NCBI GenBank assembly: GCA_003427395.1
Contig: BFEA01000004.1
Coordinates: forward strand, 7,510,936-7,549,137
Direction of reading: 5' to 3'
Origin: Chara braunii
Taxonomy: Eukaryota > Streptophyta > Charophyceae > Charales > Characeae
DNA length: 38,202 nucleotides
The position numbers and the translations under genes are program-made. Positions 27,574 to 38,161 of the stretch are shown here, piece after piece (the first letter of the stretch is position 1; each line of letters begins with the position of its first letter). The notes under the pieces were generated by a model. The model worked only from the letters and a program-made list of their open reading frames with translations. It searched no databases and was not told the DNA's origin.

Positions 27574-27831
27574 TCAATCTTCGACCATCGGGCGCTTTCC
27601 TTTCTGCAGAGATTTCTCATAATGAGCTACAACTTGAGGAGCGGTCTCCATGAGTTCTTCCCTCGTGAACCAACGGTCCTCCTTGGGATCAGTATGATGT
27701 CGGAACCGAATGTCGTACTGCAGCTTCGGTTTCGGAGGACATCCCCTGCCTGTAGGTCTCGGAACTGGCAGCTCCCTGTGACCCACGATGTCAGCAATGT
27801 CCACTTCTCCGTCCATGGTTGGGGGAAGCAT
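27574..27831 (-). pseudogene. Chromodomain-like C-terminus of pol
   Basis: The last frame has RFRHHTDPKEDRWFTREEL, then METAPQVVAHYEKSLQKGKR and a stop. This follows the chromodomain pattern (aromatic strand, acidic loop, W-x-x-EEL, C-terminal helix). Chromodomains of chromoviral integrases are thought to guide insertion to particular chromatin (family knowledge). Only the second half of the fold is clear. Confidence 0.75.
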
Positions 27832-28850
27832 TGAGCGACGAGAAGGAAACTCATCTGTTTCCTTGAAAGGTGCAAGCTTGGAGGCATGAAAGACAGGGTA
27901 AGTTCAGAGATGACCAGGGATCCGGATAACATAAGATGGCCCATCCGGATCTGTCCCAACATGAGTTTGCGGGAAATCCTGTGCTCCTGTCCCAGTTCAG
28001 AAGACTTAACCCAGACTCTGTCCCCAACCTGAAATGAAGACTGACGGCGGTGTTTGTTCGCAGATTCTATCATAGCTGCCTGTGCCTTTTGCATCTGTTC
28101 TACAACTTGCTGCATTTTCTGTTCATACTGGTAGGCAAATTCTAAAGTACCTGGTGCAGCAGTTGACTGATTCTCAGGAAGGAGAAAATCTAAGGGCAGT
28201 CTAGGCTTGAAAGTCAATAGCAGACTGTTTGGGCTCACCCCGGTCGCGCTGTGTACAGCATCATTGTACAGACTGGCGATGAGAGCAAGCTTCTCATCCC
28301 AGTCCACCTGGTTGGGCTTGATGTAATGCCTCAACAGGTGTAGTACAGTGCGATTCAGTTGCTCGGCTTGGCCGTTGGCCTCTGGGTGATTCCCAGAAGT
28401 CATCTGCAACTGGGTTCCCTGCTCTGCAGCAGCGGCCTTCCACAATTCGCTGGTAAATCGGACATCCCTGTCACTAATAATAGACTTTGGTTCTCTTTGA
28501 ACATTCTGATCACATACTCCGTTCTTGCTGTTTCCGGCATTGCTACTAGCCTAGCATACTTACTAAATCTATCCACGATGACGAAGATGTGTCGCATCCC
28601 ACTCTTGCTGGTGACCAGAGTATCCATAAAGTCCATGGAAAGACTCTCACCTGGCCGTTTTGGAATCGGAAGGGGCTTCAGGGCCCAAGAGGAGCCTGCG
28701 TACGTGGCTTGTCCCTCTGACAGACTTGGCTAGTCTCCACGTACAGGTGAGCATCTTGCATCATCGTGGGCCACCAAAACCGCTGCAGCAGATTAGCTGC
28801 GGTCTACTTGTACCCAAAATGGCCGGTGGCATCATGACACTCACCTAAAA
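27574..28850 (-). pseudogene. Integrase with C-terminal chromodomain, frameshifted
   Basis: Integrase inserts the element's cDNA into the genome. The zinc-binding HHCC region starts at ECHDATGHFGYK, is broken by a TAG at 28804-28806, and continues with NLLQRFWWP and YVETSQVCQRDK. The first of the usual two Cys is Ser here. After a frame change near 28680, MDFMDTL supplies the first catalytic Asp. After another near 28490, ISDRDVRFTSELWK gives the second Asp and GNHPEANGQAEQLNR the Glu of the DDE triad. SFQVGDRVWVKSSELGQEHR is the GPY/F-side region. After a third change near 27960-27900 the chromodomain follows. All catalytic residues can be read but no single frame contains them. Confidence 0.9.
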
Positions 28851-30624
28851 ANAAACTACGCAAAGACTCACCATTAGGAACACACAATCGTTTATTCCCC
28901 GCCTTTTCAAGGAACAACAAGCCATTGACCAACTCAAACTCGGCAGAGGTCTTCTTGTCCTTCGCCTCAAGTCTGTGTATGATCTCAGACATGAATTGAT
29001 CCTCACGATAGGCTTCCACCAAGGACTGAGTAACATTGTCCGTCAGATCGAACTCAGTAATCAGCACACCTGAGAAATCAGGTCTACGCGACAAGGCATC
29101 CGCAACCTTGTTGTACTCCCCTTTCAGATACTGAGGGTCAAAGTCATACTGCTCAATAACTTCGATCCAACGCTTGAGGGCGTTAGAGACTACAGGCTGA
29201 GTTCTCATCCATCTCTGGGTCTGATGATCAGTCCTGAGGATGAAGAACCTCCCAAGGAGATAGTGTCTCCAATGGGTCCGAGCCGTGTAAACCACATAGA
29301 GTTCCTTCTCATAGGTGGACTTAGCTAACTTCTGAGACAACATTTTCTTGGACATGTACTCTACAGGCCTTAACTTTGGCCCCTCCTGCTGCGCGAGCAC
29401 GGCGCCAATGCCGTATTGGCTGGCGTCCGTGGTGACTATAAACGGCTTATCAGGATCAGGAAGTTTCAAGACCTCGTAGTGCGTCAACGCATGCTTTAGA
29501 TGTCTGAAAGCAGCCTCGCACTCCTCTGTCCATTCCCATGGGGTGTCAAGGCGGATCAGATGAGTCAAAGGAGCGGCCACTATGCTATAGTTCTTAACAA
29601 AAGTCCTATAGTAGTATGTCATTCCTAAGAAAGATCTCATTTCAGTCACAGACAAAGGACGTGGCCAATCACGAATGCTGGCCACCTTCACGTCAGCGGG
29701 CTTTAACCCTTCCGCGGATATCTCATAACCCAAGTACAAGACACGGGTGCGGCCAAACTCGCACTTCTCACTGTCAATCTTGAACTTGTGCTGACGCAGG
29801 AGACTGAGGACTTTGTCCAAATGTGCAACGTGCTCCTCGACAGTCTTACTAAAAATAAGTATGTCATCGAGGTACACAATGACAAACTTATCCAAGTAGT
29901 CATGGAATATCTGATTCATAGTGTGCTGAAAGGTGCCAGGAGCATTGCCAAGGTCGAAAGGCATCACCACAAACTCGTACAAACCGAACCTGGTCTGAAA
30001 GGCGGTTTTGTGTTGATCCTCGGGCCGGATTGCAATCTGATGGTACCCAAACTTCAGATCTATCTTACTGAAGTACCGACACCCTTGCACTCTATCTAGC
30101 AAATCATCGATGCGCGTTAGGGGCTCTTTGTTCTTGACAGTGATGGCATTGAGGCCCCTATAGTCAATGCACATCCTAAGTGTTCCCTCCTTTTTCTTAG
30201 GTACAAATAGTACTGGAGACCCATAAGGAGAGACACTCGACCGGATCCAACCCTTCTCTACGAGTTCCTTGAGTTGTCGGTGAAGCTCATCGAGCTCGCC
30301 TGGAGACATCCGATAGATCCTGCCCCTCGGGATACTAGACCCTGGAATAATCTCTATCGCGTGGACGACCTCCCTCTCTACAACCCCTGTCGGCTCTTCA
30401 AATAGATCAGGGTACTTGGCAACTACTCCCTCTATCTCCGGCGGCATTTTCACCGGCTCGCCTGCAGCAGAGACATAAACTAAGTACATACCCTCCTCCT
30501 GGTTTTGCTTATAATAATTGTAGAACGTGGCCGCACACATGCACCCATAGGACTCAATCAGACTACTAGCTTTCAACTTATGTAATCTGGCGGTCCCTCC
30601 ACCTGGCAAAGTGTGTTTGACCAC
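28804..30624 (-). pseudogene. Reverse transcriptase - RNase H (pol core)
   Basis: A 606-codon open segment. RT copies element RNA into DNA, and RNase H removes the RNA strand. RT motifs: FSKIDLKFGYHQI near residues 185-197 (first catalytic Asp ~189), MPFDLGNAPGTFQ at 221-233, and the YLDD box at 251-254. The family's usual PFGL is PFDL here. RNase H has TTDAS (D400), YEKEL (E441), RTDHQ (D466) and VADALSRR (D509), so all four metal-binding acids are present. It begins after a TGA at 30628-30630, which separates it from the protease in the same frame, and ends in the integrase zinc-binding region at a TAG. One ambiguous base lies at 28852. It is the best preserved part of the element. The PFDL change and the flanking stops argue that it is inactive. 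Confidence 0.95.
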
Positions 30625-30627
30625 TTT

Positions 30628-31224
30628 TCAGTCCCAGTCAAACTGGGGTTGTGCCACAGAGAGGTAGTACATACCTAGTAACATATCCATTGGGAGCTCG
30701 TCACTCACTAGGAACGAGACACGATGTCTCAATTCCCCTCCCGCATACGGGAAACAACACTCCACATCCTGGAGGTAGTCGTTGACTACCATGCGCTGTT
30801 TGTTGGCACAGATCGACTCCACAGGTCGACTCAAGCGCAGCGCTCGCCCCTGTAAACGCAGCCTCTCATCTCACGCGCGACTGATAAAGTTCCTAGTCGA
30901 GCAAGTGTCATAATAGGCCCCGGCCTTGCGACCGCCAATGACCACCTCGCTGATGAACATCTCACCCTTCGGGGCTTTGACTAGGGTCGTCCAAGAAGCT
31001 AGCGGGTCTGATCTAGACCACTCCACCTCTAGCTCCTCTAAGGACTCGAACACATTCATCGAACAGAGGCTCAATGGGTCTGAACGTGTTTGCGGGACAA
31101 CCGTGGAGTTAGTAGCTTGGACCATCTCTCGAGATGGTGAGGGTGTCTCCACCACCTCGACCCTAGTAGTAACAGCTACTATTCCTACTGGCCCAACGTG
31201 TTTCCCGAAGCAGTGCCTGAAGTG
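30628..31224 (-). pseudogene. Retroviral-type aspartic protease region
   Basis: Lies between gag and RT. GGRKAGAYYDTCSTRNFIS is the active-site segment. The catalytic D-T/S-G triad appears as D-T-C, which would be expected to harm or abolish activity. The downstream part reads LPMDMLLGMYYLSVAQPQFDW, corresponding to the second conserved region (ILG[M/L]-L). A TGA at 30871-30873 interrupts the domain and another at 30628-30630 separates it from RT. The protease frame is -1 relative to gag and overlaps it by 37 nt (31188-31224). A GGGAAAC heptamer lies in the overlap. Confidence 0.82.
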
Positions 31225-32983
31225 CTAGCAACATTGCTTCCAACGGGATGGGAGGATCCTACCGCCTGCCCCATCGTAGGGGGGATCTTGTCGGTCACCT
31301 TCTTGTTACGGCACTTGAACTGATTATGGCCATATTGACCACAACGAATACACGCTTGCCATGTGTACCGATCGGTCCACACTTCCTCTGAGAGACCCGT
31401 TTTCTCCCATGGAGGAGCGTTGGGGTCAATTTGACTCCTTGACCGGGAGCCTCCGCGACGTCTACCGGTCGCCTTACCTTTTTTAGCTACGGCAGCGACA
31501 ACTCCACCCCCTGAAGCTTCAACGCTGCCTGCCTTTGCACCTACTCCCTCCTGGAAGTTGTCGTCTAATTCGATGGTTGAACCATCGTTATCGACAAACA
31601 TAATGCATCCCTTCGCCTTCCAGTTGGGAGGCAGTTTTTTTTTCCTACCATCCGTAGTGGGTGCCTGTCCATGCCCTATCTTTGCCTCAAGGTTTAGGGC
31701 CTTCTTGCTAAACGAAGGAAAGTTGCGCATATTGATGTTGGCCTCACCTGCCAACTGGTTCCTGAGAGGCAAAGAGAGGATCATGCCACCTTTCCTCCAC
31801 CGGCTTAAGGAAGTCATCCAATTTCTGGGTGACCGCCCAAGCGCGAAAGTCATGACCATACCCCCGGAGCTGCACTAAACCACTCAACCATCTTGCTGCA
31901 CTACCCTCTAGGTAGGAGGCAGCCACAAACACTTCTTCATGCGGCAAGGTAAGTTTACACCTAACATAGATTGGCACTGCCCTCAACCACGTGTCGAGGT
32001 CTTCACCTTTCTTATCCCCTGTGAAGGGTTTCGGAGCGGCGATGACCGTCCTTGGAACCCACTGTGTTTGTCCCGGTCCTTGCATCACTCCGGGCTGTGG
32101 ACCCTGTGACACGGGCTGTTGTACTAACTGCTGGGGCTGTGTGCCCAGCGGCTGCACATGCTGCGTGGTGACCGCAACCTGCAACGGAGATTGGGTGTAC
32201 ACTGTCTGTACTGGAACCTGCAAACTAGATCCTGCTGTGATCCCTCCTGATAGCGGCATGCCCAAGGAAACGATCGCAACCGATGATGGGGCTACATATG
32301 GGGATACCCCCGTCACCGGTGGGACAAAAGGAGGAGGATGTACCACGGGTCAGGCACCAGGCCCGGACATTGGCGACGTTACCTGTGATTGCCCAACCAA
32401 CACGGCCAAACTTTGCTGGATGTCCTGAAGGATGGTTGTCTGATGGTCCTCCATCTCAACTACATTCAGCAGGATGGACCGTACGATCCTCACCTCATCA
32501 GTCACGAGCGTCAGGTCCATCTCTTCTAACTCGCTACCGTCCGCTTGTCTCCATTGCATCCTGGCTCTTCTTCTAATCATTCTTTCTTTCTCCGCTTTTA
32601 TATCTCCTAACACGTTCTGTAGTTGTGCCTCCTGCAAAGTTGCTTGTTGTATGGCGATCTCGCCGGAGGTCAACACTATAGGCTGGCTTGCCATTACGCC
32701 AGTGGACTGACTCTGGGTCTGCGCGACCGTTGACCCAACAGACCCTGAACTACCGGCCTGAGTAGACAGATGTGCTGAGGTGGCCATGGCTTCTGAAGCT
32801 GCGGCTTCACTCACAAGTGCCCTGCTAGCCTCTGCTGCTCTCGCCCTCCTCTGTTGCTGCAACCTCTCTCTACGCTGGCGGAACAGATATGTCACCCTTT
32901 GGACCTAATGCCAAATGGGCTACTGGGCGCCTTGCCAATCGCAAGATCCGGTCGTCCTCTCTAGTGTCCTCCTCGTCGCTCAT
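31185..32983 (-). pseudogene. gag (capsid and nucleocapsid), frameshifted
   Basis: Gag packages the RNA. The likely start is the ATG at 32981-32983 (MSDEEDTREDDRILRLARR), with a frame change near 32896 into an Arg/Ala-rich, coiled-coil-like N-terminus (RQRRERLQQQRRARAAEASR). A TGA at 32350-32352 interrupts the frame before a Pro/Gln-rich linker and the capsid-like core (KPFTGDKKGEDLDTWLRAV, SYLEGSAARWLSGL). A second frame change near 31770 leads to the nucleocapsid, where CIRCGQYGHNQFKC is a CX2CX4HX4C zinc knuckle. It ends at TAG 31185-31187. The start choice is mine. The longest open frame in the first part begins only at 32895. Confidence 0.87.
31200..31206 (-). promoter_or_regulatory. Candidate -1 ribosomal frameshift heptamer GGGAAAC
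   Basis: In the gag frame the sequence is TCG GGA AAC ACG, so GGGAAAC has the X XXY YYZ phase. Slipping -1 enters the protease frame (CAC GTT GGG CCA GTA), which opens only 18 bases upstream, after a TAG at 31225-31227. The gag stop lies four codons downstream of the heptamer. A 6-bp hairpin (TAGTAG/CTACTA, 31164-31181) lies 18 nt downstream of the heptamer and a strong palindrome (ACCATCTC/GAGATGGT) at 31121-31138. Confidence 0.6.
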
Positions 32984-34223
32984 AAGCTACAGCCCTGTAC
33001 ACAATCTGCACTAATGCACTCTACGTGCCTACCGCAGCGTAGTGCACAGACCAATTAACTGGTGGATATTTTGGAGACTTTACATTCGGGCCCAACAGGT
33101 AAGTCAGATTCCTACAAATAAAACTATTTTTAGTTTGACTAATCCGCAAACAGAAGCACCATGAACAAGAAACAGTTCTAACTAATGCTGTCTACCAGAT
33201 GTCAATGGTTGTACACCTAATTAATCAAAACATAAAAATAGAATCATTTGTGTGGATAGGACAGCATGGAATTTTCTCGAACTTATCACCTGGAATTTAC
33301 CCGTCCCTTAGTTCCCCTGAGTATCACTTGACGTCAGCGTCCCTGAGCAATCTGGAGAGCGTCGCGTGTCTAAAGGTGTGTGTCCGGCCCACCCCTGTGC
33401 CCCGAGTATCTGCTGAGCTGGCCAGCCCTGCACTGGATTATCCTCGCGTGCAGCGAGCCTTACAACCGTTGGCTGATCCAGAGGCAATTTAACGTCCGCC
33501 CCCAAGTGACTCCAGGAATTCTTTTACGTCGCAGTCGGACGACCACAGCCAATGGTTCCCCCTTCCGGTGCTTATTTAAAGACGCCCGGTCTCGTCTCCC
33601 TTAAGGGCTGGCCTGCCCTTCAGTACCCATCTAACAGCGCAGCAAGCCGAACAAGGACAAGCAGCAAAGCATGCGTGCTCTACTCCCGGTAGGTTGGCAT
33701 GGTGACCGTGACCCAGTGCTTCGTACAGGGCCCTTCAGAAAGCTCCGCCCATCTTCTCCCAGATGCTCCACGTGAACATTGCCGACTCTCAAGGTTGAGC
33801 ACACTCGACACCTCACAATGAGAGGACTCTCAAGAAGGAACACACAACCTCACGGTAAGAAGTGTCAAAGAGGGTAGATAAGGTTAAGAGAAACGTACCT
33901 CAAATAGCTACCCCCAACCACATAGATAATCTCACCAGATGACCTGATGGCGATTGCAATGACCAGTCACTGCATCGGCACAACCAGCATTATCTCGCCG
34001 TTCCACCTCAGCATCAATCGCACATTCGATAGTTCTCATCACACTGTCCAGACCACATTTCCCCACGTAGCCTTCCTGGCGATCCCCTCACCTCCTGGGT
34101 CGCCACTATACTCATCTCCGCCCTCCTCCCTACCCACCACTTACGACCAAACTCGCCAAGCAGACCGCATGTATGTACCGCATAAGGCAGAAGACAAGCG
34201 CCAGATGAGCGCAATCGCACCAC
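32984..34223 (-). other. 5' untranslated leader of the retrotransposon
   Basis: About 1.2 kb between the primer binding site and gag start. No open frame with a recognisable domain. By position it would hold the packaging signal, but no specific structure is identified. Confidence 0.6.
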
Positions 34224-34236
34224 AACTCCGATACCA
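34224..34236 (-). promoter_or_regulatory. Primer binding site, initiator-Met tRNA type
   Basis: Minus-strand TGGTATCGGAGTT, 3 nt inside the 5' LTR. The usual plant PBS complementary to the 3' end of initiator methionine tRNA is TGGTATCAGAGCC. The differences here are transitions. It primes first-strand cDNA synthesis. Confidence 0.88.
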
Positions 34237-34239
34237 AAT

Positions 34240-35161
34240 TGCAAGGAAGATGAGCAATAGCGAACTTCAGCAAACAAACAGCATCATACATATAAGTCCA
34301 GATGGTCGTGACCTCGAACCAACAGCAGAATTGCATCACGAGTTTCACCAAATAAGAACACACCAAGAGTTCATAATTGACAATGCTGAAATAGTCCCAT
34401 CATCATCATCAACGAAGAACCAGAGTTGATATCCTATCTGGCGCTCGGTGCCCAGACTACATGTTGCAGATCCTATCTAGCCTATACTACAATGCCAAAG
34501 TTGACGGCAACAGCTCTCCCGAAGTACGGGCATACAGCGACCAATGTCGCACGCTTCCAGCACCAGGTATGTCTCTCGCCTTACTCACAACCTCGTTCCC
34601 CAACACACAGATGCCACTAGCACCCAAGGACCACCCTGCGCCACACCCAGCTCACAGCGGAGCAGCTCGGCTATGGCTGCCCGCTCCTTCCCTGCTCACC
34701 CGTGAGCGCGTAGGCGCCAGCCAGCAAATAGCGCAGCAGCGCTTGCGCAGCATGCAGCCAGCACCCGAATGCCGAATGAGGAGGCAGGCCCTTTGCTATA
34801 TCGAAGTGGCCTGCCTGCGTCCAGTCCCAGGAAGCTTCCAGTAGGCTCCGGTAGCCTGAGGCCCAGCACGATCGAGAACAGGCCTGGGGCCTGCGGTAGT
34901 TGCATGTCCCCAACTGCCTTTGGCATGTGTTTGGCCCAGTACCCGTATCCAGCCCAGGGCCTGCTTTCCATTCATTCACACAGGCGGCCCAGGGCCTGGG
35001 TTTCCTCAACCAACTGGNGCTGCGCAACTGCCTGAATTTCCTTAGTTGCGCAGAGGCCGAAATAAGGCCCTGAAGGCCTCGTCGAGCCTGCCTTCACTTA
35101 GGGCGGCCGACGGGCTGCAAGAGAGGGGCCGAAAGGGGCTCATAGAGGCAGTGGCCTCGCA
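34240..35161 (-). repeat. 5' LTR (right)
   Basis: Matches 26638-27536. Plus-strand start TGCAAGGAAGATG, end GGCCTCGCA. It should contain the element promoter, but I could not place a TATA box with confidence. One ambiguous base at 35018. CGAG follows directly (35162-35165), completing the target duplication. Confidence 0.95.
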
Positions 35162-35165
35162 CGAG

Positions 35166-35399
35166 AATCCTTTCACCAGTAAACGTGGAGACGAGGGGCA
35201 GGTTGGCCTGCAGGGAGTTTCTGAGAAACGTTGCTGCTTTCAGCTGTTTGCTCAACTTTGCCGAGATTTCGGAGTCTGAGTCCAGTTTGCTTTTTTCCGT
35301 GTGCCGGCACGAAGTGTGGCGTTAGAGTTCAACTTTCCACAGTACATGAACATTGAAGGGAAACAGTCGGTCAGTAGATTCTAACTTGCCGAACTGGTG
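35166..35399. other. Unassigned flank
   Basis: Sequence between the retrotransposon and the possible exon, with no recognised feature. Confidence 0.4.
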
Positions 35400-35634
35400 G
35401 AACGCCGTGTGCTTGCAAACCTTGCACACACAGTTCGGAGGGAAATTTAGTCAGATTACAAGCACTGTTGCTGTAGCTCGGGTAGGAAAAGAGTATACCA
35501 TTCTGTGCAAAGGGCAGCTGACGCTATCTTTGGACATGCACTCGGGAGTCATACTGCAGCTCCGCCAAGAGGGAGAAGTGGTGGATCTCCTGATGGACGA
35601 AGGTGGAGCCATTTTTTTAGTTACAACTGAATAG
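35400..35634 (+). CDS. Possible terminal exon of an unknown protein
   Basis: The plus-strand frame is open from 35353 to TAG at 35632-35634. From about 35423 the peptide has an even, coding-like composition: GKFSQITSTVAVARVGKEYT, ILCKGQLTLSLDMHSGVILQ, LRQEGEVVDLLMDEGGAIFL, VTTE. A CACACACAG at 35423-35431 just before TTCGGAGGG could be a splice acceptor. I do not recognise the family. Alternating beta-strand-like segments are visible. It lies outside the retrotransposon, just past the right LTR, so the upstream part of a gene, if there is one, would have been separated by the insertion. A spurious frame remains a real possibility. Confidence 0.3.
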
Positions 35635-36425
35635 TAGTGTCTCTTTTTGAGTTTTGCATTATCAGCTGACAAGGTTGGTTTTTTTTTTTTTTTTTTTTTT
35701 TTTTCTCAGCTGAAAAGGATCATAACAATGAAAGAAAAATGAAAATTTTAAAATTCCAAAGAAAATAATTCAGCTCATAACATTGTGAGCTGAATGGTAG
35801 TAATGACCTTTAGTTTTCATTTACTTCAATCAATTACTTCGATAAAAAAAATCCCAAAGGAAAAAATAATGCATGTACTATGTAGGGTAGTTGCCAGTTG
35901 GCGCTTCGTTATTGGGGATGCGGGGGGAACTAGATAGTAGAAACCAAAAAAAGTCTCCCGAAATGAATTCTGTGGCACACCAAATGTGTACGGCTGTCTC
36001 CCCTACCCTGTTCCAGTAGGTCCAACCATTAAGGCTTGAAATGCAGGATTGGTGATGGGACAAGGTTCGACCAAATAGGATAAGGAGCACTAGTGGTTTA
36101 AGGCTTTAAGCCACCAATCCCCCTGGCACATCGAAAATCAGACAACAGGTAGCAGCCGGGGGCCATAAAGATTTGCGCCTACTGGTAGCAACATGGAGCA
36201 ATAAAATGCGAAGAATACAGCGAGGATTTATTTTGTCATATAATAATTTACAAGGGTCCTTCCTAGTTTAACGTGGCAGACATCTGCTGGCACCCAGTAC
36301 GCGGTGCAATCAGTCCCACATCTGGTTCAGTGGGTTCTAGTGAGGCTAGTAGTATAGGGTCCGTTAGTTTAGCGAGTGTGGTCCCAGGTAGAGCCAAGAT
36401 AGCATAGGGTACGGTAGGTTACTTG
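35635..36425. other. AT-rich then ordinary unassigned sequence
   Basis: T tract at 35680-35704, then a 10-bp perfect inverted repeat ATTCAGCTCA/TGAGCTGAAT at about 35768-35795. From 35880 on, ordinary sequence without recognised genes. An AATAAA word lies at about 36200. Confidence 0.4.
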
Positions 36426-36426
36426 G

Positions 36427-36458
36427 GTCCAGTCCAGTCCAGTCCAGTCCAGTCCAGG
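36427..36458. repeat. (GTCCA)n pentanucleotide repeat
   Basis: About six perfect GTCCA units, with degenerate units continuing to 36478. Confidence 0.93.
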
Positions 36459-36479
36459 TCCATCCATTCCAATCCAGGC

Positions 36480-37924
36480 CCAAGAAAAGTCGGCGACCCA
36501 GGGTCCCAGGTAGGCCATATTCTGGAAAGGTCAAAGGGCGAAAGCCCCCAGCCGGTAGGGTACCAGTGTCGGGCGGCTGCCTACCAGCCGGATACTCCCT
36601 TTTTGCCAAACAAGAAAGAAATTTAGGTGGTTTTTTTTTGTTTTTGCATGTTTTGGTGTATGAATGTGTTTGACTGAGGGGTTCGAGGGAAATTTTGGGG
36701 TTCTTGGGCTGCATACTAACCCATGGATGAGCAGGGAAGACGACCCGGACGTGGTCGCAAGCAGGGCCAAAACATGGGGGGAGAATCGACGATTTCGAAG
36801 CAGGGCTCAAGAAGAAGAAAAAGCGGGGGTGGCCCGGCTTTGGTCGCAAGTAGGCTCGAACGTGGGCAAAAAGGCAGGGGTTTGGTGGGGCGTTCCGGAG
36901 AAGGAGAGGAAGGCTACCTACAGCTGCTAAGCTTGTCCGGGTGCAGAGTACGACGAGGTTTGACCACAACCATGGGAGGCTTTAGAGCGATAGCGATCCA
37001 GGTGTGGAGGTCAGGCCACCATGGCGGATTCCTCTATAGTTGCGGCACAGCGATCGACTCATCCGAGGCTGTCGTCGCCACCCGATGACCAGTCTCCGAC
37101 CCGGTGTGGTGGGTTTTTCGAGGGAGCATGACTCTTCGTTAAACTTGTGATCGATTCGGAACGAGCAACAAGGATGGTCTATAGGACCGGGGGAGCGAAA
37201 CGCCCGATCAACCGAGTAAGGGGAGTAGAGCCAATGGGGGAGAGGGACGGTAGAGGAGGAGCAGGGAACAAGAGCACCACAAAATCAGTTGGAGAGGAAG
37301 CGTGCCCGAACATGGATCTTGATAACTGTCAAGACAGGAAGGTGCCAAGAAGAAAGGAGGAGGATCAGAGTGGGAGAAGATCGGTGAGCGGGAGGGCTCG
37401 ACTAGTAGGAGGTGCTCGCCCCCCGAGCTCCTTGCCAGCGGATCAGGGAGGCAAAAGGAAAAGAAGAGAGCGAGCAGCGTGCCCCGTGAATCTTGATAAC
37501 TGTGTCGGTAAGGGCACGCGGTCAACGATCTTCTTGATAACTGTTTTTTTTTTTGTCAGTGCCCTCGCCCTCAGATTAAAAAAAAAAAGAAAAAAGAAAA
37601 AAGAAACAGAAGTGGGGACATCAAGATGCAACTGGGCGGAGGGAGATAGAAAATTCAGATCGAAGACGGAAGGGAGCTGAAAGGGGAAGGCTTTGCACGA
37701 GGGATGGGTCCATCGATGCTCAATCCAGAGAAGGAGTATGGGCGAGATCCTATTGGAAGGAGGAAGAAAGAGTGGATCGAGCGGAAAGAGGAAGGATAAG
37801 CGGGAGCAAAGAGGAGGTGGGAGCGGGAAAGAAAATTTTTAAAATTTCCCTTTCTTTGGAGTTCGCGAGAATAGTCTTGAGTAGGGAGGAGGGAAGGAGG
37901 AGCGAGGAAAGGAGGAGAGGAGAG
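36480..37924. other. GA-rich unassigned sequence
   Basis: Several long open frames exist (for example 36723-37088, 37147-37680 plus; 36364-36969 minus) but none has a domain I recognise, and their amino-acid content follows the G/A-rich composition. The word CTTGATAACTGT occurs three times (about 37319, 37492, 37532). A and T tracts at 37543-37553 and 37578-37605. Confidence 0.4.
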
Positions 37925-37932
37925 TATAAAAG
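37925..37932 (+). promoter_or_regulatory. Candidate TATA box
   Basis: TATAAAAG in GGAGAGTATAAAAGGAGGAG, a textbook core promoter match, pointing toward the right window edge. No start codon or gene is visible before the window ends, so this is a lone motif. Confidence 0.35.
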
Positions 37933-37989
37933 GAGGAGAGGTCGATAGGTCGGCGGGGGATTTTCTTTTTGGCATACGAGTCCGGCGCG

Positions 37990-38161
37990 CCCGCACGAGC
38001 GTCCGAGGAGGTGTTCGACGAGTGGATCTGCGCCGGGGAGAGAGAGAGAGAGCCCGCACGAGCGTCCGAGGAGGCATTCGACGAGTGGATCTGCGCCGGG
38101 GAGAGAGAGAGAGAGCCCGCACGAGCGTCCGAGGAGGTGTTCGACGAGTGGATCTGCGCCG

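Larger units (their letters stand above)
26638..35161 (-). mobile_element. Full-length Ty3/gypsy chromovirus LTR retrotransposon, decayed
   Basis: An 8.5 kb element read on the minus strand. In its own direction it has a 5' LTR (35161-34240), primer binding site, gag, protease, reverse transcriptase, RNase H, integrase, chromodomain, polypurine tract and 3' LTR (27536-26638). Integrase after RNase H places it in Ty3/gypsy, and the C-terminal chromodomain-like region places it among chromoviruses. CGAG lies on both sides (ACGAG if the last A of the right LTR is counted). The LTRs differ at about 19 positions over ~850 aligned bases (by eye), plus a ~24-bp indel. The coding region has four in-frame stops and at least five frame changes. 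A transposase adapter pair interrupts the left LTR. It is therefore a fairly young but inactive copy, with some of the damage possibly due to the assembly. Confidence 0.95.

Noticed and set aside
36364-36969. 201-codon minus-strand ORF as a gene
   Set aside because: No recognisable domain. It spans a (GTCCA)n repeat and simple sequence, and competing frames are open on the other strand.
37655-38122. Arg/Ser-rich protein on the minus strand over the 63-bp array
   Set aside because: The unit length is a multiple of three, so any open unit stays open. No domain or start context supports a gene.
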